Shown here one piece after another: positions 11,301 through 24,093 of a stretch of 64,000 bases of DNA; the stretch's first letter is position 1, and each line of letters begins with the position of its first letter. The notes under the pieces are model-generated. The model had not been told where the DNA came from. It saw only the letters and a list, made by a program, of their open reading frames with translations, and made no database searches. Source of the stretch: Gloeophyllum trabeum ATCC 11539 (lineage: Eukaryota; Basidiomycota; Agaricomycetes; Gloeophyllales; Gloeophyllaceae); NCBI RefSeq assembly GCF_000344685.1, contig NW_006920411.1, positions 2,434,524 to 2,498,523 of the forward strand, in the 5' to 3' direction. The position numbers and the translations under genes are program-made.

Positions 11301-11682
11301 TTACCAGTTAATGTGTTCAAGGGTAGCAAAGGCTGCATTCCACAATGATTTATCCAACCGGGGCGGGGGGCCTGTAGCTCAGTCGGACTGGTTGATAGCT
11401 TCACGGCTGATCCAGGATGGCTTTCCCAGAACCCTCGACCGTTCCGGCTGTACAAGAGACGCATGGTTATTCAACAGGATACAGCGGAGGCCTAATATCT
11501 GAACTGCCCTCTGTCGTGCAAAGTCACGTTACTTTTGCATCTGGTGCATACATATGTGAAGTGAAAGAGTCAAGAAACTCAAGTAGACCATGGATGTACA
11601 ATAGATCTAACCTTCGTACACTGAGGTACCGTGTCGGCGACCTTGCAGCACATTACTGTTGAATGACTTTCCTCCCCGACTC
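8318..11682. other. 3.4-kb stretch without a supportable gene
   Basis: Only short frames are present, and none shows a recognisable domain or clean exon-intron structure. The longest are 8365-8718 (hydrophobic, no family) and 9092-9490 (132 codons, no family). At about 11371-11390 the words tagctcagtcgg look like a tRNA D-arm, but no matching T-arm or acceptor strand follows. The region may contain decayed elements or an unrecognised non-coding RNA. Confidence 0.4.
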
Positions 11683-12240
11683 TCATTTCCTCCGTTTATC
11701 TGTCTCCACGACATACATCTCATTCGACATGCGAGGTGCCCAAGTCAACAAATCCCGCCCGCGAACCTCGTCCTCGAGGGCTGGCACACCGTCTTGATCC
11801 TTCAAGTCAATGCCTATACCATCCGCCCAGACGCGCCCATCCGGCACACCCTCCTCCGCCAACTCATGGAGGTCGGCTAGCCTCACGGCTTCGACCAGCT
11901 TTGCGAGGTCTTGCATTTCCTCGGTCAAGATCGCGTGCTCGGCCGATCCCTCTTCAGGCGGAAGCAGTGCTGATAGCTCGTGTAGGTGCTTGAGTTTCGC
12001 GGGGGATATGGAGGGTTTAGGGTAGGAAGAGAGGAGATCATTCACAGACCAAGTTGGCTGAACCGGGATAGCGCATTCATCGGTCTCGACCAGTCCCTTT
12101 ACCGGACGCGTCGAGTAGTGCATTCCGGATAATTTACATCCTGCGATCCGAGCAGTGGGAGACGCTGCACGTATTAGAGGCAGCGTCACAAAGCGAGCTA
12201 ACATAGCGGCAAGCTGAGAGTGGCGGCTGCAGCTGCCCAC
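11683..12240 (-). CDS. GatC-like subunit of mitochondrial Glu-tRNA(Gln) amidotransferase
   Basis: A single-exon gene of 185 residues, or 173 if the second Met (MLARFVTLPLIRAAS) is used. The N-terminus is Arg/Ser/Ala-rich and lacks acidic residues, as in a mitochondrial presequence. The middle contains KLKHLHELSALLPPEEGSAE, continuing to DLAKLVEAVRLADL. This is the two-helix pattern of GatC, which stabilises GatA-GatB during conversion of Glu-tRNA(Gln) to Gln-tRNA(Gln) in mitochondria. The C-terminus is acidic and ends RMSNEMYVVETDKRRK. It is divergent from the mS34-like gene, with 167 bp between the two start codons, so two mitochondrial-translation genes share one promoter region. The family call rests on this one domain. 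Confidence 0.72.
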   Translation of the reverse strand: MGSCSRHSQLAAMLARFVTLPLIRAASPTARIAGCKLSGMHYSTRPVKGLVETDECAIPVQPTWSVNDLLSSYPKPSISPAKLKHLHELSALLPPEEGSAEHAILTEEMQDLAKLVEAVRLADLHELAEEGVPDGRVWADGIGIDLKDQDGVPALEDEVRGRDLLTWAPRMSNEMYVVETDKRRK

Positions 12241-12407
12241 CGGTACCTAGCCTATAGCTATCATAATACGATCGAGTCCTACAACTCGTCGGAGTTCGAA
12301 ACTGTGTCGTAGAGCTCAATATCCTCTACTGCGCAAGTTGTAAGTGCCTGTCCAGCTGAGCTTGGTATAGCTGCTAAGCTGTCTCGTTTACCTCCTCGAA
12401 GTCCAGT

Positions 12408-12874
12408 ATGGCAGGCGCTCCCATCGGAAATGTCGCGAAGGCCCTCCAGGACCTCATTGGGAAGACACCTTCGGTCCTGTCTACTCGGCCCGGAAACCTC
12501 TATCAAGTCCTTTCCAGAGCCCCGGACGGAGGTGTTGGCAGGAAGGTTCATCAGCAGCGGTGGTCTATGAAGGGGATCCAGGGCTCTTATTGGGAGGTTA
12601 CAAAGACGCAGTTCAAGGATGAAGGACGGCACGGGAAGGCATGGGGCGTGTTCTACTGGAAAGGTGCATCTGCTCATCTACTTAGGCCTCTCAACACCCT
12701 AGCTCAACTAACGTTCTCTGATTATTGTCAGGGAGACAAATAACACCAGCGCCTACGCGAATCACAGGAGCTCTGAAGTATTCCTGGAAGGAGGGCATGT
12801 CACATCCCAACCTTGCGCCTGCTCAACCGAAACCGAAGCCAATCCAGTCTTTACCTGAGGCTGCTCCCTATTAG
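12408..12874 (+). CDS. Mitochondrial small ribosomal subunit protein mS34-like
   Basis: Exons 12408-12663 and 12732-12874 encode 132 residues. The pattern LYQVLSRAPDGGVGRKV, then RW, then SYWEVTKTQFKDEGRHGKAW, is that of the MRP-S34 family in the mitochondrial ribosome small subunit. The second exon adds a Lys/Pro-rich tail (KYSWKEGMSHPNLAP, ending EAAPY). The intron (12664-12731) is GT-AG. The intron-containing reading frame stops just after the donor, so the splice is required to reach the tail. It is divergent from the GatC-like gene. The family is recognised from its core motif only, and the protein is short. Confidence 0.7.
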
Positions 12875-13316
12875 AGTGACATGGCATTGGCTTCCCATCC
12901 ATTTCTTGCGCAATGGGTTACTGGCGCGACGGCCATCCACCGGCATGAAAAGGCCCCAGAGGTACTATAGTTCCGCTCTCGATTCGAGGATAGTGAGGGC
13001 GAAGGTCAGCTCACAAACCTTATGCCGGGTGCTAGCGTAGACTCTTGCCAGGTGTGGAGAATACACCTTGTACTATATTCAGCTCGTAATGTTGTCCCAT
13101 AATGCTCTCCGATTTCTTTTCCTCCCGCACGAACAAGACTTTCCGACATAACACGTGGGAAGCACTGGAAATCCCATGCCAGAACCGCTAATACACCGAT
13201 CAAATGCACTCTCCGGCCGCTGGCCAGCACACTCACCCCGCTGCCTGCCAGACTCTATCGTATCATACAGCTACTCTATTATCTCTTAGGACCTCCGTTA
13301 CGCGCCTCGGTTGACC
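12875..13316. other. Intergenic region between mS34-like and acyl-CoA-binding genes
   Basis: No coding frame stands out. It holds the 3' UTR of the upstream gene and the promoter of the gene starting at 13317. Confidence 0.4.
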
Positions 13317-15019
13317 ATGACTTCCCGAGACCTCATCGACGCGCAGTTCGACCGGGCAGTGGAGATAGTGCAGAGTCTTCCCAAGAATGGGCCAATTCAG
13401 ACAGGGTACGAAGAGAAGTTGACTATGTATAGGTGAATAACCATCTTTCATTATGCATGTTCGGGTCGTGATTGAGCACGTTCGCCGCGTCGTATAGCCT
13501 GTACAAGCAAGGTGCTTGACATGCCACGAAACTGGAGTGCGGGGGCAAGTGCTGATTATATCGGGCAACCTTTCAGCGACCGTTGGGAATGTCAAGTCAC
13601 CACGCCCAGGCATATTTGACATGCTAGGAAGGGCAAAATGGTCAGCCCATCTTGCCCAGGGAGCTCTCACGCGCCGCTCAAGGTCATATTCTTCAGGGAT
13701 GCGTGGGCAAAGCACAAGGATCTCGACCAGTACGAGGCGAAGTGGTTGTATGTCGATGCACTCCTGAAGGTACATAATGCATGCTCATCCTGGGTATCTT
13801 TCGCTCACGGAAGGGGTTAGGTGTTGCGCCGATACTCTGACAAGACCATCGCTCGGGACTACGTAAGAGAACTCGAGTCGTACGGCGGGGACCCATCCAA
13901 CCTCGTAATGAGCCGTACGCCTCATCCAGCCTCCCCCACCTTGTCCTTTGCTAACATTGTTATCCTGCAGGTTCCATGACAAAGACCGCAAGGACCACCT
14001 CCTCGGGATCGAGCGCATCCGACGATCAGCCCTCGCCAACTCACTACCCTCCCCAGCTCCAACGCAGCGGCCTCTCCCTCTCCATCCCTGGAAGTGCGCG
14101 TGAGGAAACCACCTCCGAAGAAGATACTGATGATGAAGTGCACGACCGAGTGCCCGCCACGCTGAACGCATCCTCCGTGTACAACCGCCCGCAATCCTCA
14201 CTCTCCTCCCACCGCTACCGCACGCCCATGGCCGGCTCGCTCGCAATGTCACCGCCGCCCATGCAAGCCCCTGGCCCCTCAATGACTATACCCGTGACTC
14301 AGCCTCATCCAGGGTTCGAGTCGGTGTCCGCATTCGAGGGCACACTGTCCCCCGCCCGCAGCCGTCCCCCGTCCACGCACCCTCCCGCTATGGCCTCTTA
14401 CCAGAGTCCTTACGCACAGTCCCCGCCCAACATATATCCCTCAGCCGCAATATATTGCGCCCCGTCCGCACACCAGTTCCCGCCAGCAAGGCAGTACAGC
14501 TCCGGTCCAGTCCCAGGCCCGGTTCAAAGACAGTCATTAGAACGCACTGTCGAGAACGTCCAAGCGCACCTAGCTGCCTTGACCGAGCGCTTAGAGACAC
14601 TCGAAGCCCTCACAGGGCACCCACGACACTCCAGCCAGTCGTTAGCGTCGCGGGTGGCGGGGTCAGGCCGCGGCAGCCCCGACGACGGGCACGACGAGTA
14701 TGATGCGTGGAGTTTCAACTTCAATCTGGAGGACATGGGCATGTGGTCGCTCGTCCTTCGCCCATTGGCACGAGTGGCTTCTCGCCTCCGACAATTGGCC
14801 AGTTTCCTCGCGCACAGCGAGGGTCACTCGCCGACATTGATGGTCATCCGCCGGCTATTCTTGGACATTTCGTTCGTGTTGACCGTGCTTGCGCTGGCTA
14901 GATTAGTGTGGAGAAAGACCGGGGTCAGGAGAAGGGAGGTGACTGCGGCACTCATCGCGCTGTGGCATGCAGTGGTAGGTAGACCGGGACCGCGAGCGAT
15001 GGTTGATAGAGGGGTTTGA
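13317..15019 (+). CDS. Acyl-CoA-binding, tail-anchored protein (Atg37/ACBD5-like)
   Basis: Six exons (13317-13432, 13498-13511, 13577-13640, 13697-13769, 13821-13914, 13971-15019) give 469 residues. Residues 1-115 form an acyl-CoA-binding domain: LIDAQFDRAVEIVQSLPKNG, LTMYSLYKQATVGNV, GIFDMLGRAKWDAWAK and YEAKWLYVDALLKV. A long Ser/Pro-rich disordered linker follows, then a short coiled coil (TVENVQAHLAALTERLETLE). Close to the C-terminus is a hydrophobic segment (LFLDISFVLTVLALARLVW). An N-terminal ACBP domain, coiled coil and C-terminal anchor is the layout of ACBD5/Atg37, which works at peroxisomes in acyl-CoA handling, ER contact and pexophagy. Peroxisomal location is inferred from that family. 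The 14-nt second exon is unusually small but keeps the frame. Confidence 0.85.
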
Positions 15020-15257
15020 TAGTGTCTCGCTTCTTTATTGATCACAGTTGCATGCCAGGAACCTGCAGCGCTGGATATTCACGTTTACATACATGTCGCT
15101 TTCTAGTTGGACATGACAGCATTTCCGCTATAAGCATTAAGGTAGCAACATATAGTACACCAACATGTTCAGTTTCTACGCTACAGCGTCCCATCATATA
15201 CACCAAGTAGCAGAGGGCATAAAGCATTAACAAACACAGATCAGCTCAGTCCGATAC

Positions 15258-16988
15258 TTATCCCTTGAACGGGTTACATCCCCCGCAAACTGCGCTCCTC
15301 ACTCCAAAGCTTGCAGCGCTCCCAAGGACCAAGCCGGCCACCAAACAGAAGCTTGCGACGGTAGCTGCGACATCCACGTCCTCTTTCCGCCCTCGCAGCC
15401 GCCGGTTGTGTTCCAGCGAAGCAGCGGACATCATGCCCATACTGCAGACGTACCCGTTTGATAGCCCAAACAGCAGCAGCAACAAGAAAAAGACCATGTC
15501 AGAGTTGATGACGGGCGTAGATGATAGCATCGACACAGAGTCCGCAGGTGAGTCTCGTTGGACGTTGCACATGAGGAAGAGGGGAATGAATATGGTGCGG
15601 GCGAAGGACATGGCCGCGAGGCGACGGGCAGACCATATAAGAAGAGACGGTGTAGAGCATAGATATCGTCCTATGAAGTCACCGATGTTGAATATGAGGA
15701 AATGCAGGGCCGAAAACATAAGCGGGTGAGTAGCAGGATTAGTCGGCTGGATCGATACAGTAAGAGGTGGAAATTCAGCCTGAATTGAAGAGTTAGCATG
15801 TGTAAGTCTGGTGGCGGATGAGACCAACATACAAGCGTGACGATGAAAACATATGCTACAGAAGTTTCATAAACAAGATTTGCTTTCGCTATTCTCAGAA
15901 TATTCGCTTTCACATCCGAGTGTCGAGTAGGGCCAGAAGATACGAGCCCGTGGGTTTCGGTAGGGTTTACGCGGTCCGCGGAATGTATCACGCCTTTCCT
16001 GGGACTGTCAGAGGATATCACCACAGCCTTATAGGAAGGCAGGCGCGTCATCCAGATGTATGCTCCCGCACTGGCGAGCAGGAATAGAAACGACAAGCCG
16101 AAGAACACGAACGCCGACTTGGCCTCCGCTTTACCGTCGGAGGGTGGATCTCGAGGAGCGAGAAGCCTCCTGAGAACAATTGATGTACCGGAATCAGAGC
16201 CGCGCACGGAGGCAGCTGCACTCAACACTTGTACCAGACTGACGGCCACCCCCACAGCTGCCTGGCCAGAAAATAAGGCTTGCATGGCTGCAGGACCGAA
16301 CTGGGATGCGACTGCAATGACTGATGTCTGTAGGTAGGATCCTGCGGCGGCTTGAGATATGCCATTCACGATGACGAATGCAAAGAAGACGCCTGCGGGA
16401 CCGTGCGTAAAGGTGCTGAGCGTGAGGAGGAGCGAGAGGATGGCGAGAGCAGTCATTGCCGTCAATACCCGTCTAGCAGGCAAAGCCTAGATGACGGAGT
16501 ATATGTTTATGTTCCCCAGGATGATACTCTGCACATACCTCCTTCGACGTCGCCGTGGCATGGGCCAAGAAACCAAAGTTGGCAAGGGTGAACGTAATGG
16601 AGAGATATGAGCTGAAAGTGCTGGCAAGAGACGTTCCCGAGAGACGAGATATGAAATACGGGGTTGCAGTGATCATCGCTGTAGGACAGCTCAGCTAAGG
16701 CGCTCCGGCACGAGAGCTGGGTAACCGCTACTCACCATTCCATGGTAACAATACCGCACTTCCCAGAATGAAGTGTATCCACCGTATCCTAGAGTCTAGG
16801 TATGCGGCCACGACCGGCTCATCCAGCTCGTCATCCTCTTCCGCCCCACTCAAGTCACCATTAGACTCTGATATGGAGAGGCGCCGAGGGGCAGGATTGG
16901 CGGCTACAGGGGCCTGAGGTATCGGGTGATACAACGCATCTGACGACGAAGCAGAAAGGGAACGTTGTCGGCGTCCGTGGCCAGGCAT
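15258..16988 (-). CDS. Equilibrative nucleoside transporter (ENT/SLC29 family)
   Basis: Exons 16988-16736, 16678-16539, 16486-15833 and 15779-15258 give 522 residues with about eleven hydrophobic segments. Family marks are FILGSAVLLPWN in the first membrane helix and NIGDFIGRYL in the C-terminal half, plus a GISQAAAGSYLQTS stretch and a large central hydrophilic loop. The N-terminal 60 residues are cytosolic, Ser-rich and acidic. ENT proteins move nucleosides or nucleobases down their gradient. The yeast relative Fun26 sits in the vacuole membrane, but location cannot be read from this sequence. It is convergent with the Atg37-like gene (238 bp apart) and in tandem with the aminotransferase gene. 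Confidence 0.9.
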
Positions 16989-17214
16989 ATTATGTATCGC
17001 GAAGACCCTGCATTGGCTTGCTTACCCAGGACTGCCAGACGGGTTCCCACAATCGGTATCGCTGACATTACTGCCAGAATGGGAAGGAGGCCTTCCATTT
17101 CTGGCGATCTTAGCCGAGACGACAAAGCCAGTGAGAGAAGAGGTATTGATGATCATAGGAGAGAGAAAGTAATCAAGAGCGGATACTACGAGACTAGTAC
17201 ACCTTCTGTATCGC

Positions 17215-19177
17215 CTATTTCTTTTTCCTGATATTCAGAACTTTCGCCATCCGCTCAAGGCCGATGTCCAGATAATCTCGCCTCATGCAGAACGTGAATC
17301 GGAACCATCCAGGGATGGGATACCCGTAGCCCGTTGCTGCAGATGCGAGACGTCAGCCGCAGCCAGAAAATGATCAACATATCAACACTGACCAGGGGCC
17401 ACATATACGCCGTTTTGCACAAATGAATAGAACAGATCTGTCTCCTGTTCTACACCGGTCTGTAGTTTCTCACCCGAGTCGGTAACCTCCCGTAGGTAGC
17501 CGCGCAGGTCCACTGAGCCGAAAAGGATATGTCAATGTAGTAGAACAAATGTGCTTCAGAGACACGCACTAAATATGAAGTGTGCAGCTTCCGGTTGTAG
17601 GAGAGGTATGCCATACTTGCTGAAAAATATTTGACAGTGTTTCAAGGTGTCGCCCAGCTTCTTCTGGTTAGTTGTGATAAAGTACTCGAGCATCTGATCA
17701 TCGTTCAACAGCCCAGACCAGAGTGCATCCTGCGGTATGAATAGGTGAGAAATGAAGTAAGTGGCCATGAACGCGCGCGCGAGACCTACTGCAGGTGAAG
17801 ACACCTTCATGAGCAGCGAAATACCCAGCAATGTCTTTCGCAGCTCCGGGTTGTGTTGCGTAACCATGACCCCTACGAAACTCAGTGTAAGACATATCGA
17901 ACGGGAGTGTAAACTCTCCTTACCCAGTCTAAGCCCATTCGCACAAAAATCCTTGCTCATCCCATACAGCACATGCACCCTACTCGGCTCACACCTCGTC
18001 TCCTTCTCAATATCTACATTTAGCATGCTCACGAAACTCCTCTTCGTCCCCTCCCTCTCCTTCTCGGCGTTCTCGAACTGACTCAGCGCGTATATCTCAT
18101 CGCTCAGCAGGTGCAAGTCCCATTTCTGCGCGAACTCACAGTACGCGAGGAGCGTCTCCCGCGGGTAGTTGAAGCCTAGCGGGTTATTGGGGTTACACAG
18201 GATCACAGCGCGTGGCCGAATGGGTGGGTCCGAGTTCAGTAGGGTCTCCATCGTGGCGTCGAAAGCTTTGAGAGTCTGAGTGGAGGACGGATCTTGCGTG
18301 CCAACGTCAACGCCGATCAAGCGACAACCTGCGCGGCCAGAAATATCGTTTATGAAGCCACCTGACGAACCGAGCGCTGAGCGGAGATAATTTGTCACTC
18401 AGCAGCATACACACTGTAGAATGGCCGAGCCACTAAGATAGCTTCGCCCTCGTCACACAGTACATGCGTGAGCTGGTCTAGACTAAGTTCGAATCAGAGA
18501 GGTGGAAAGCCAGGTAGGAAAGATAATGGCCAACTCACATCGCGCTCTGACCTGCCCCGCAGATGATGTGTTCGTGCAGCATCTTTTTGACCGGCTTGAA
18601 ATATCGATCAAAGAGACGAATTACGGCGTCAAAGAGCCTCTTCGACCCGGCGCATGAGTCACCTGTGGCAGTAAGGGGCCAAAGGGTCAGCTTGGCCTGC
18701 AACGTTTATTGGCATGGTGGCTCACCATAGGTGAAGTCCAGATCTTGCAAGTTTAAGTGAGAGTTGAAATACTATTGTGGAATTAGAGTTCTCCCATTCC
18801 ACTCCTTGAGGTGCGCCTTACCTCCTTCAACTCAACTTGCATAAGGGTCTAAGCCATGAACAAGTAGAGCGACTTGCTCAGGATGATTTCAAGCAATAAT
18901 GCTGTTGACGCACATTCTCGGCTACACCGAAGTTCACCAGCCCATTTACATTCTGGGGGGAATACTATAGCATTCGGGTAAGTCATGGACACGATCATTT
19001 GGTCGAGACTCGAACCTGTTTGTTGAGCAAGTCCTCGAACTTCTCTATGAAGGTGGCAGCATCTTTCGATCCCTGGGCACGCTTGGACAACTTGGGTTTC
19101 CTCGTAGGCTCCTGGAAGTCTTTCGAGTCTGTGATGGTTTCCAAGGCTGGCATGGGCACTTCAGCACTTGAGGTCAT
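17215..19177 (-). CDS. PLP-dependent aminotransferase, ACC-synthase-like (class I/II)
   Basis: At least eight exons are needed. In order, the pieces include LSKRAQGSKDAATFIEKF, NVNGLVNFGVAEN, MQVELKE, YFNSHLNLQDLDFTYGDSCA, HEHIICGAG, HVLCDEGEAILVARPFY, then GFINDISGRAGCRLIGVDV and ILCNPNNPLGFNYPRETLL. The PLP lysine lies in YGMSKDFCANGLRLG. The last exon ends WFRFTFCMRRDYLDIGLERM and stops at 17215-17217. Asn-Pro-Asn-Asn-Pro and the SKD/R motif are hallmarks of fold-type I aminotransferases. The nearest named family is 1-aminocyclopropane-1-carboxylate synthase, but fungal members often have other or unknown substrates, so ethylene synthesis should not be assumed. The start at 19177 is the best upstream Met; some exon limits are approximate. 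Confidence 0.85.
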
Positions 19178-19616
19178 CTCTGATTTTCCTGTGCTACCTG
19201 CGTGTGTCAGGAGCGTTGTGAACTTTCGGCTCGATGATTTCGAGGTTATATGGATGACTCGAGGATGACTCCATCCCGAAGGTATTTTGAGCTATGGACC
19301 CTGCTAGATCTTATTATCACCGTGTTATCATTCGGTCCGCCAGGCGGCCAAGGAAGCGGAAGTGGTCGTGTTCGGAAATGATTGCTTGTTGTTGGCGTTC
19401 CCAGGGACGGACTCTTGCACGTCACAAGGCTGAAGCAAATGCAGAGCACTAAGGTCGAGGTCAAAGAGACTTACTGAGTATCGGGTCATTGGACATATGA
19501 TAGCAAGGCATGTCACGCCGTCTTCACCCATAAGACGACACCCAGCTGGGATGAAATCCCAACAAAGACCCGATAGAAGTACAGAGTATGTCATACACAT
19601 GAAGAGTCAGACGCAT
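19178..19616. other. Intergenic region upstream of the aminotransferase
   Basis: Short chance frames only. It presumably contains the aminotransferase promoter and the 3' UTR of VFA1. No regulatory motif was recognised. Confidence 0.35.
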
Positions 19617-20262
19617 TCATGGTGGTCCCTGCAATGCCGCCCGGGGTGCACTAGGTAAACGAGGTGCCATCTCCTTCGCCTGGGCGACCTGCCTACGCTT
19701 ACGATGTTCCGCTAGCCGCATTGCAAAGATGTCACGGTGCAAGGTGTAGCGTGGGTGAGTGGGAGTAGCAGGAGGTTTTGGAGAGGAAGCCCCAGAAGAG
19801 GTCGGCGACTTGGGCTTGGAAGGGGGAGGAGATGCTTTCTTGTCCTGCTGACCGTCCTCGTCCCCCTCCTTGTCCTTATCCTTGTCAGCGTCTTTCTCCT
19901 TTGCCTTTTCCTTCTCCTTGGCCTTCTCCTGCTTCATCTTTTGGCGTTCCTCCCACTCAGCTTTCACCTTCGCAATCTCCTCGGGACTCAGGCCCATCTT
20001 CTTAGCACCACCGGCGTCTACCCCATCACTGGCCTCCCCCATGGGGGAAGCAAACCCGGGATCTTTCAGATGACCATCACAGACGTAGATAAAGTCAGTG
20101 GTATTCTGGGTGGCGAGGACGGTGGTAGTCGGCTTGTAGCAGACCCAGCAGGCCCTCGACGTGCCTGCCGTCTAGACTTGCGGAGCCGTTGTAATGCAGA
20201 GGCTTGGACATATGACTGTGAATACGACTCACTCTCTTGTAGTAGAGGTTCGTGAAGGACAT
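19617..20262 (-). CDS. VFA1: Vps4-associated protein 1 (Vfa1 family)
   Basis: Exon 1 (20262-20233) encodes only ten residues, MSFTNLYYKR, and exon 2 (20171-19617) the rest, for a total of 194. After the splice come CWVCYKPTTTVLATQNTTDF and YVCDGHLKDPGF, a small zinc-binding Cys pattern (CxxC and a distal Cys/His) typical of Vfa1. The middle is highly charged (KEKEKAKEKDADKDKDKEGD). The C-terminal part, RYTLHRDIFAMRLAEHRKRR, fits the stretch that contacts the AAA-ATPase Vps4 in the family. The role is regulation of Vps4 on ESCRT-III at endosomes, inferred from yeast. It is divergent from SFA1 with 297 bp between starts. Confidence 0.88.
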
Positions 20263-20529
20263 CGTGATCAACAATAAGCCGCGAGTGACGCAGGTGAGAG
20301 ACCGGTGCCAGGCTGAGTAATGCTCGATAATAGCCTGCGCTCCTCCCAGCGTTAGTCAGAGGCTATCGATGGTCAGATGAAGCCAATAGCAGTGTCACGG
20401 GAGAAAGAAACTCGGAATGACGGTGGAAGCAGGCGAGAAAGTGACCACGTTCTATCTCTGAACCGGTGCGCCGTATCGGAGCAGGCAGTGAGAACGAAAG
20501 ACGATATAATCCACCCAGCGGCCTCCTGA

Positions 20530-22240
<1,711 letters not shown>

Positions 22241-22442
22241 GTATGATCGCGGAGCGAGATGGAAAGAGCCAGAAGCTTGCAGTAACTGTAAAAGAAATGT
22301 AGCCATGTTACCAGCACCAGCATGTACGATATCTTCGACAATAACACTTCGTCCACGCATCACGACAGATGAGGGATGGAGTGTATTAGCAGGATGTATT
22401 ATCGAGATAGGCCAGGCTCCATAAGCAGAGAGCGTGCGCTCT

Positions 22443-23730
22443 CTACGGTTGAGGAGAGCGTGTCGGCACACCTTCCGGTATGATCTGGTTGTCCGCCACC
22501 GCAAGGCTCAACTCCTTGAGCCGTCTCTCCTCCCTCGCCGCCTTCTTCGCCTTCCTCGCCTGCTTCCTGATCAACCGGGCCTGCGCCCCGCGGTTGACCC
22601 ACCTGCGCTGCTTCTCCGCCTTCTGCATCTCCTGCATCTTCTCTCTCCACTTGAACACGGCCCACGCGCGCGCTTCCTTCGACGTCTTGTGCTTGCGCAT
22701 CTTCTCCGGCGCCATCTCCGCCGCGATGTAGTCGTGCAGGAGCTGGCGCCTGTACGCCTGCAGTTCCTGCCAGCGCTTTTGCTTCTTCGCCCGCGAGTGG
22801 ATAGGCGAGAGCTCCTGCTCGACGTGCACCTCCATGGCTGCGGTCTTGTCGAACGGCGCTCCGGGGTTTAACACGGAGTTGAGATACTTCCTCTCCTGCT
22901 TCCCTTGCAAGTGTTGCCGCGGCACGGGGTCTAGTAACCTCGTAGTAATGGGCGAAGGTTCGTACGTGAGTTCCGCGACGACCTCCGCCTTTGTGTCGTA
23001 GTCAGTCGGTGGTGCCTTTTCCTCGGGCTCCTTCTCTGGCCAAGGTATTTGGACTCTGTCACTCAAGTCTGCCGCGATCTCCTTAGACCAGTGCGGAAGA
23101 CGCGGTGTCGTGTTCACCGCGAAACGCTTCCATTCCCAGCAGTGTTTTACGACGTTCCACGTCGGTTTGCTGGTGCCCAGCCGCGTAGCAAAGACACTGC
23201 ACAAGAGAACGTTAGACGCGCATCTTATTCGTTTGAATGTAAAGCAGTTCTAGTACTGACGGGAGGATTCGAGTTTCTGTCGACCCGTCCACTGGCGGGA
23301 ACTCGTGCTTCCCGATGAATAGTTGGCATTTAGAGTAATGTACGTTGATTGACCGCGGTGGTTGCTGCGAGGACTCTCCCTCCTATAGCCGGTAGTAAAT
23401 AAAGTCAGTAACAGAGTAACAGAGCACCGGGGTACGCACATTCCTGATGCCCTTCAGGTAGACCCTGTTACTGAACCGGTTTATACTAAGGACCTCCCGT
23501 ATAGTACTCTCTCTATCTCCCAGAACGCGGACCTGGTCCCCCGGCACGATATTCCACCACTTGATACGGTCCTTCTGCTTGACGACCTTGGGCGAAGGGT
23601 CAGCAAACGTAGCCTTCTTCAGCCACCACCGCGGAATGGAGTCGAGATGTCGAAGGTCCCGTAGGACGGGAGACTGAGTTGCCGCACGGACTACTTGACT
23701 CCTACGTAAGGAGGTAACCCTAGACGACAT
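22443..23730 (-). CDS. Mitochondrial large ribosomal subunit protein uL24m (KOW)
   Basis: The gene begins with an Arg/Ser-rich presequence (MSSRVTSLRRSQVVRAATQS) and a KOW motif, IVPGDQVRVLGDRES, followed by REVLSINRFSNRVYLKGIRN. After two short introns come SINVHYSKCQLFIGKHEFPP and a long C-terminal extension. That extension contains WNVVKHCWEWKRFAVNTTPR and a very basic helical tail (EKMRKHKTSKEARAWAVFKW, RKQARKAKKAAREERRLKEL). The KOW region corresponds to bacterial L24, an early assembly protein near the exit tunnel, and the extension is typical of mitochondrial versions. It ends at 22443, convergent with SFA1. Exon limits in the middle of the gene are approximate (about 23440 to 23200). 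Confidence 0.85.
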
Positions 23731-24093
23731 GGCAGTCGGCGACCCGAGATATCAAGCGGAGGACGTCTAGTTCTGGCCTGCCAGCGACAGAATGGAGGAG
23801 ACTCACTGGCAAGCAAGGAACCTAACCAAGAAATTCTGCTTACATAAAGAAAACATGGACAAGTCAACATCGTGACATTACGGTGGCAGAAGATACAAGT
23901 ACAACCCTCAGACAACTTTACAAGACGAAGGCGAGTAGATACAACCGGACCTTCCACTCGTAGCGTATATATATGGCACATAATAAGTTCGCAATAAATT
24001 CACGGTCATCTGGAAGGCCCGGCGGGTGCGCTCCATGGTGTAGATGAACTAGGTTCCTCAGCTTCGAGAGCCTGAGCGCGCACTCAGCACTTG
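23731..24093. other. Intergenic region between uL24m and the APSES-ankyrin gene
   Basis: No supported coding frame. It holds the promoter of uL24m and the 3' UTR of the Mbp1-like gene; both are on the minus strand. Confidence 0.4.

Noticed and set aside
11371..11470. Possible tRNA beginning GGGCCTGTAGCTCAGTCGG
   Set aside because: The D-arm-like start is good, but no T-arm or complementary acceptor strand is found within tRNA length, even allowing an intron.
18995..19268. Plus-strand frame opposite the aminotransferase N-terminus
   Set aside because: It is antisense to an exon fixed by the conserved aminotransferase pattern.
22434..22871. A 145-codon Leu/Arg-rich plus-strand frame
   Set aside because: It is antisense to the basic tail of uL24m. 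Codon bias of the real gene keeps the opposite strand open.
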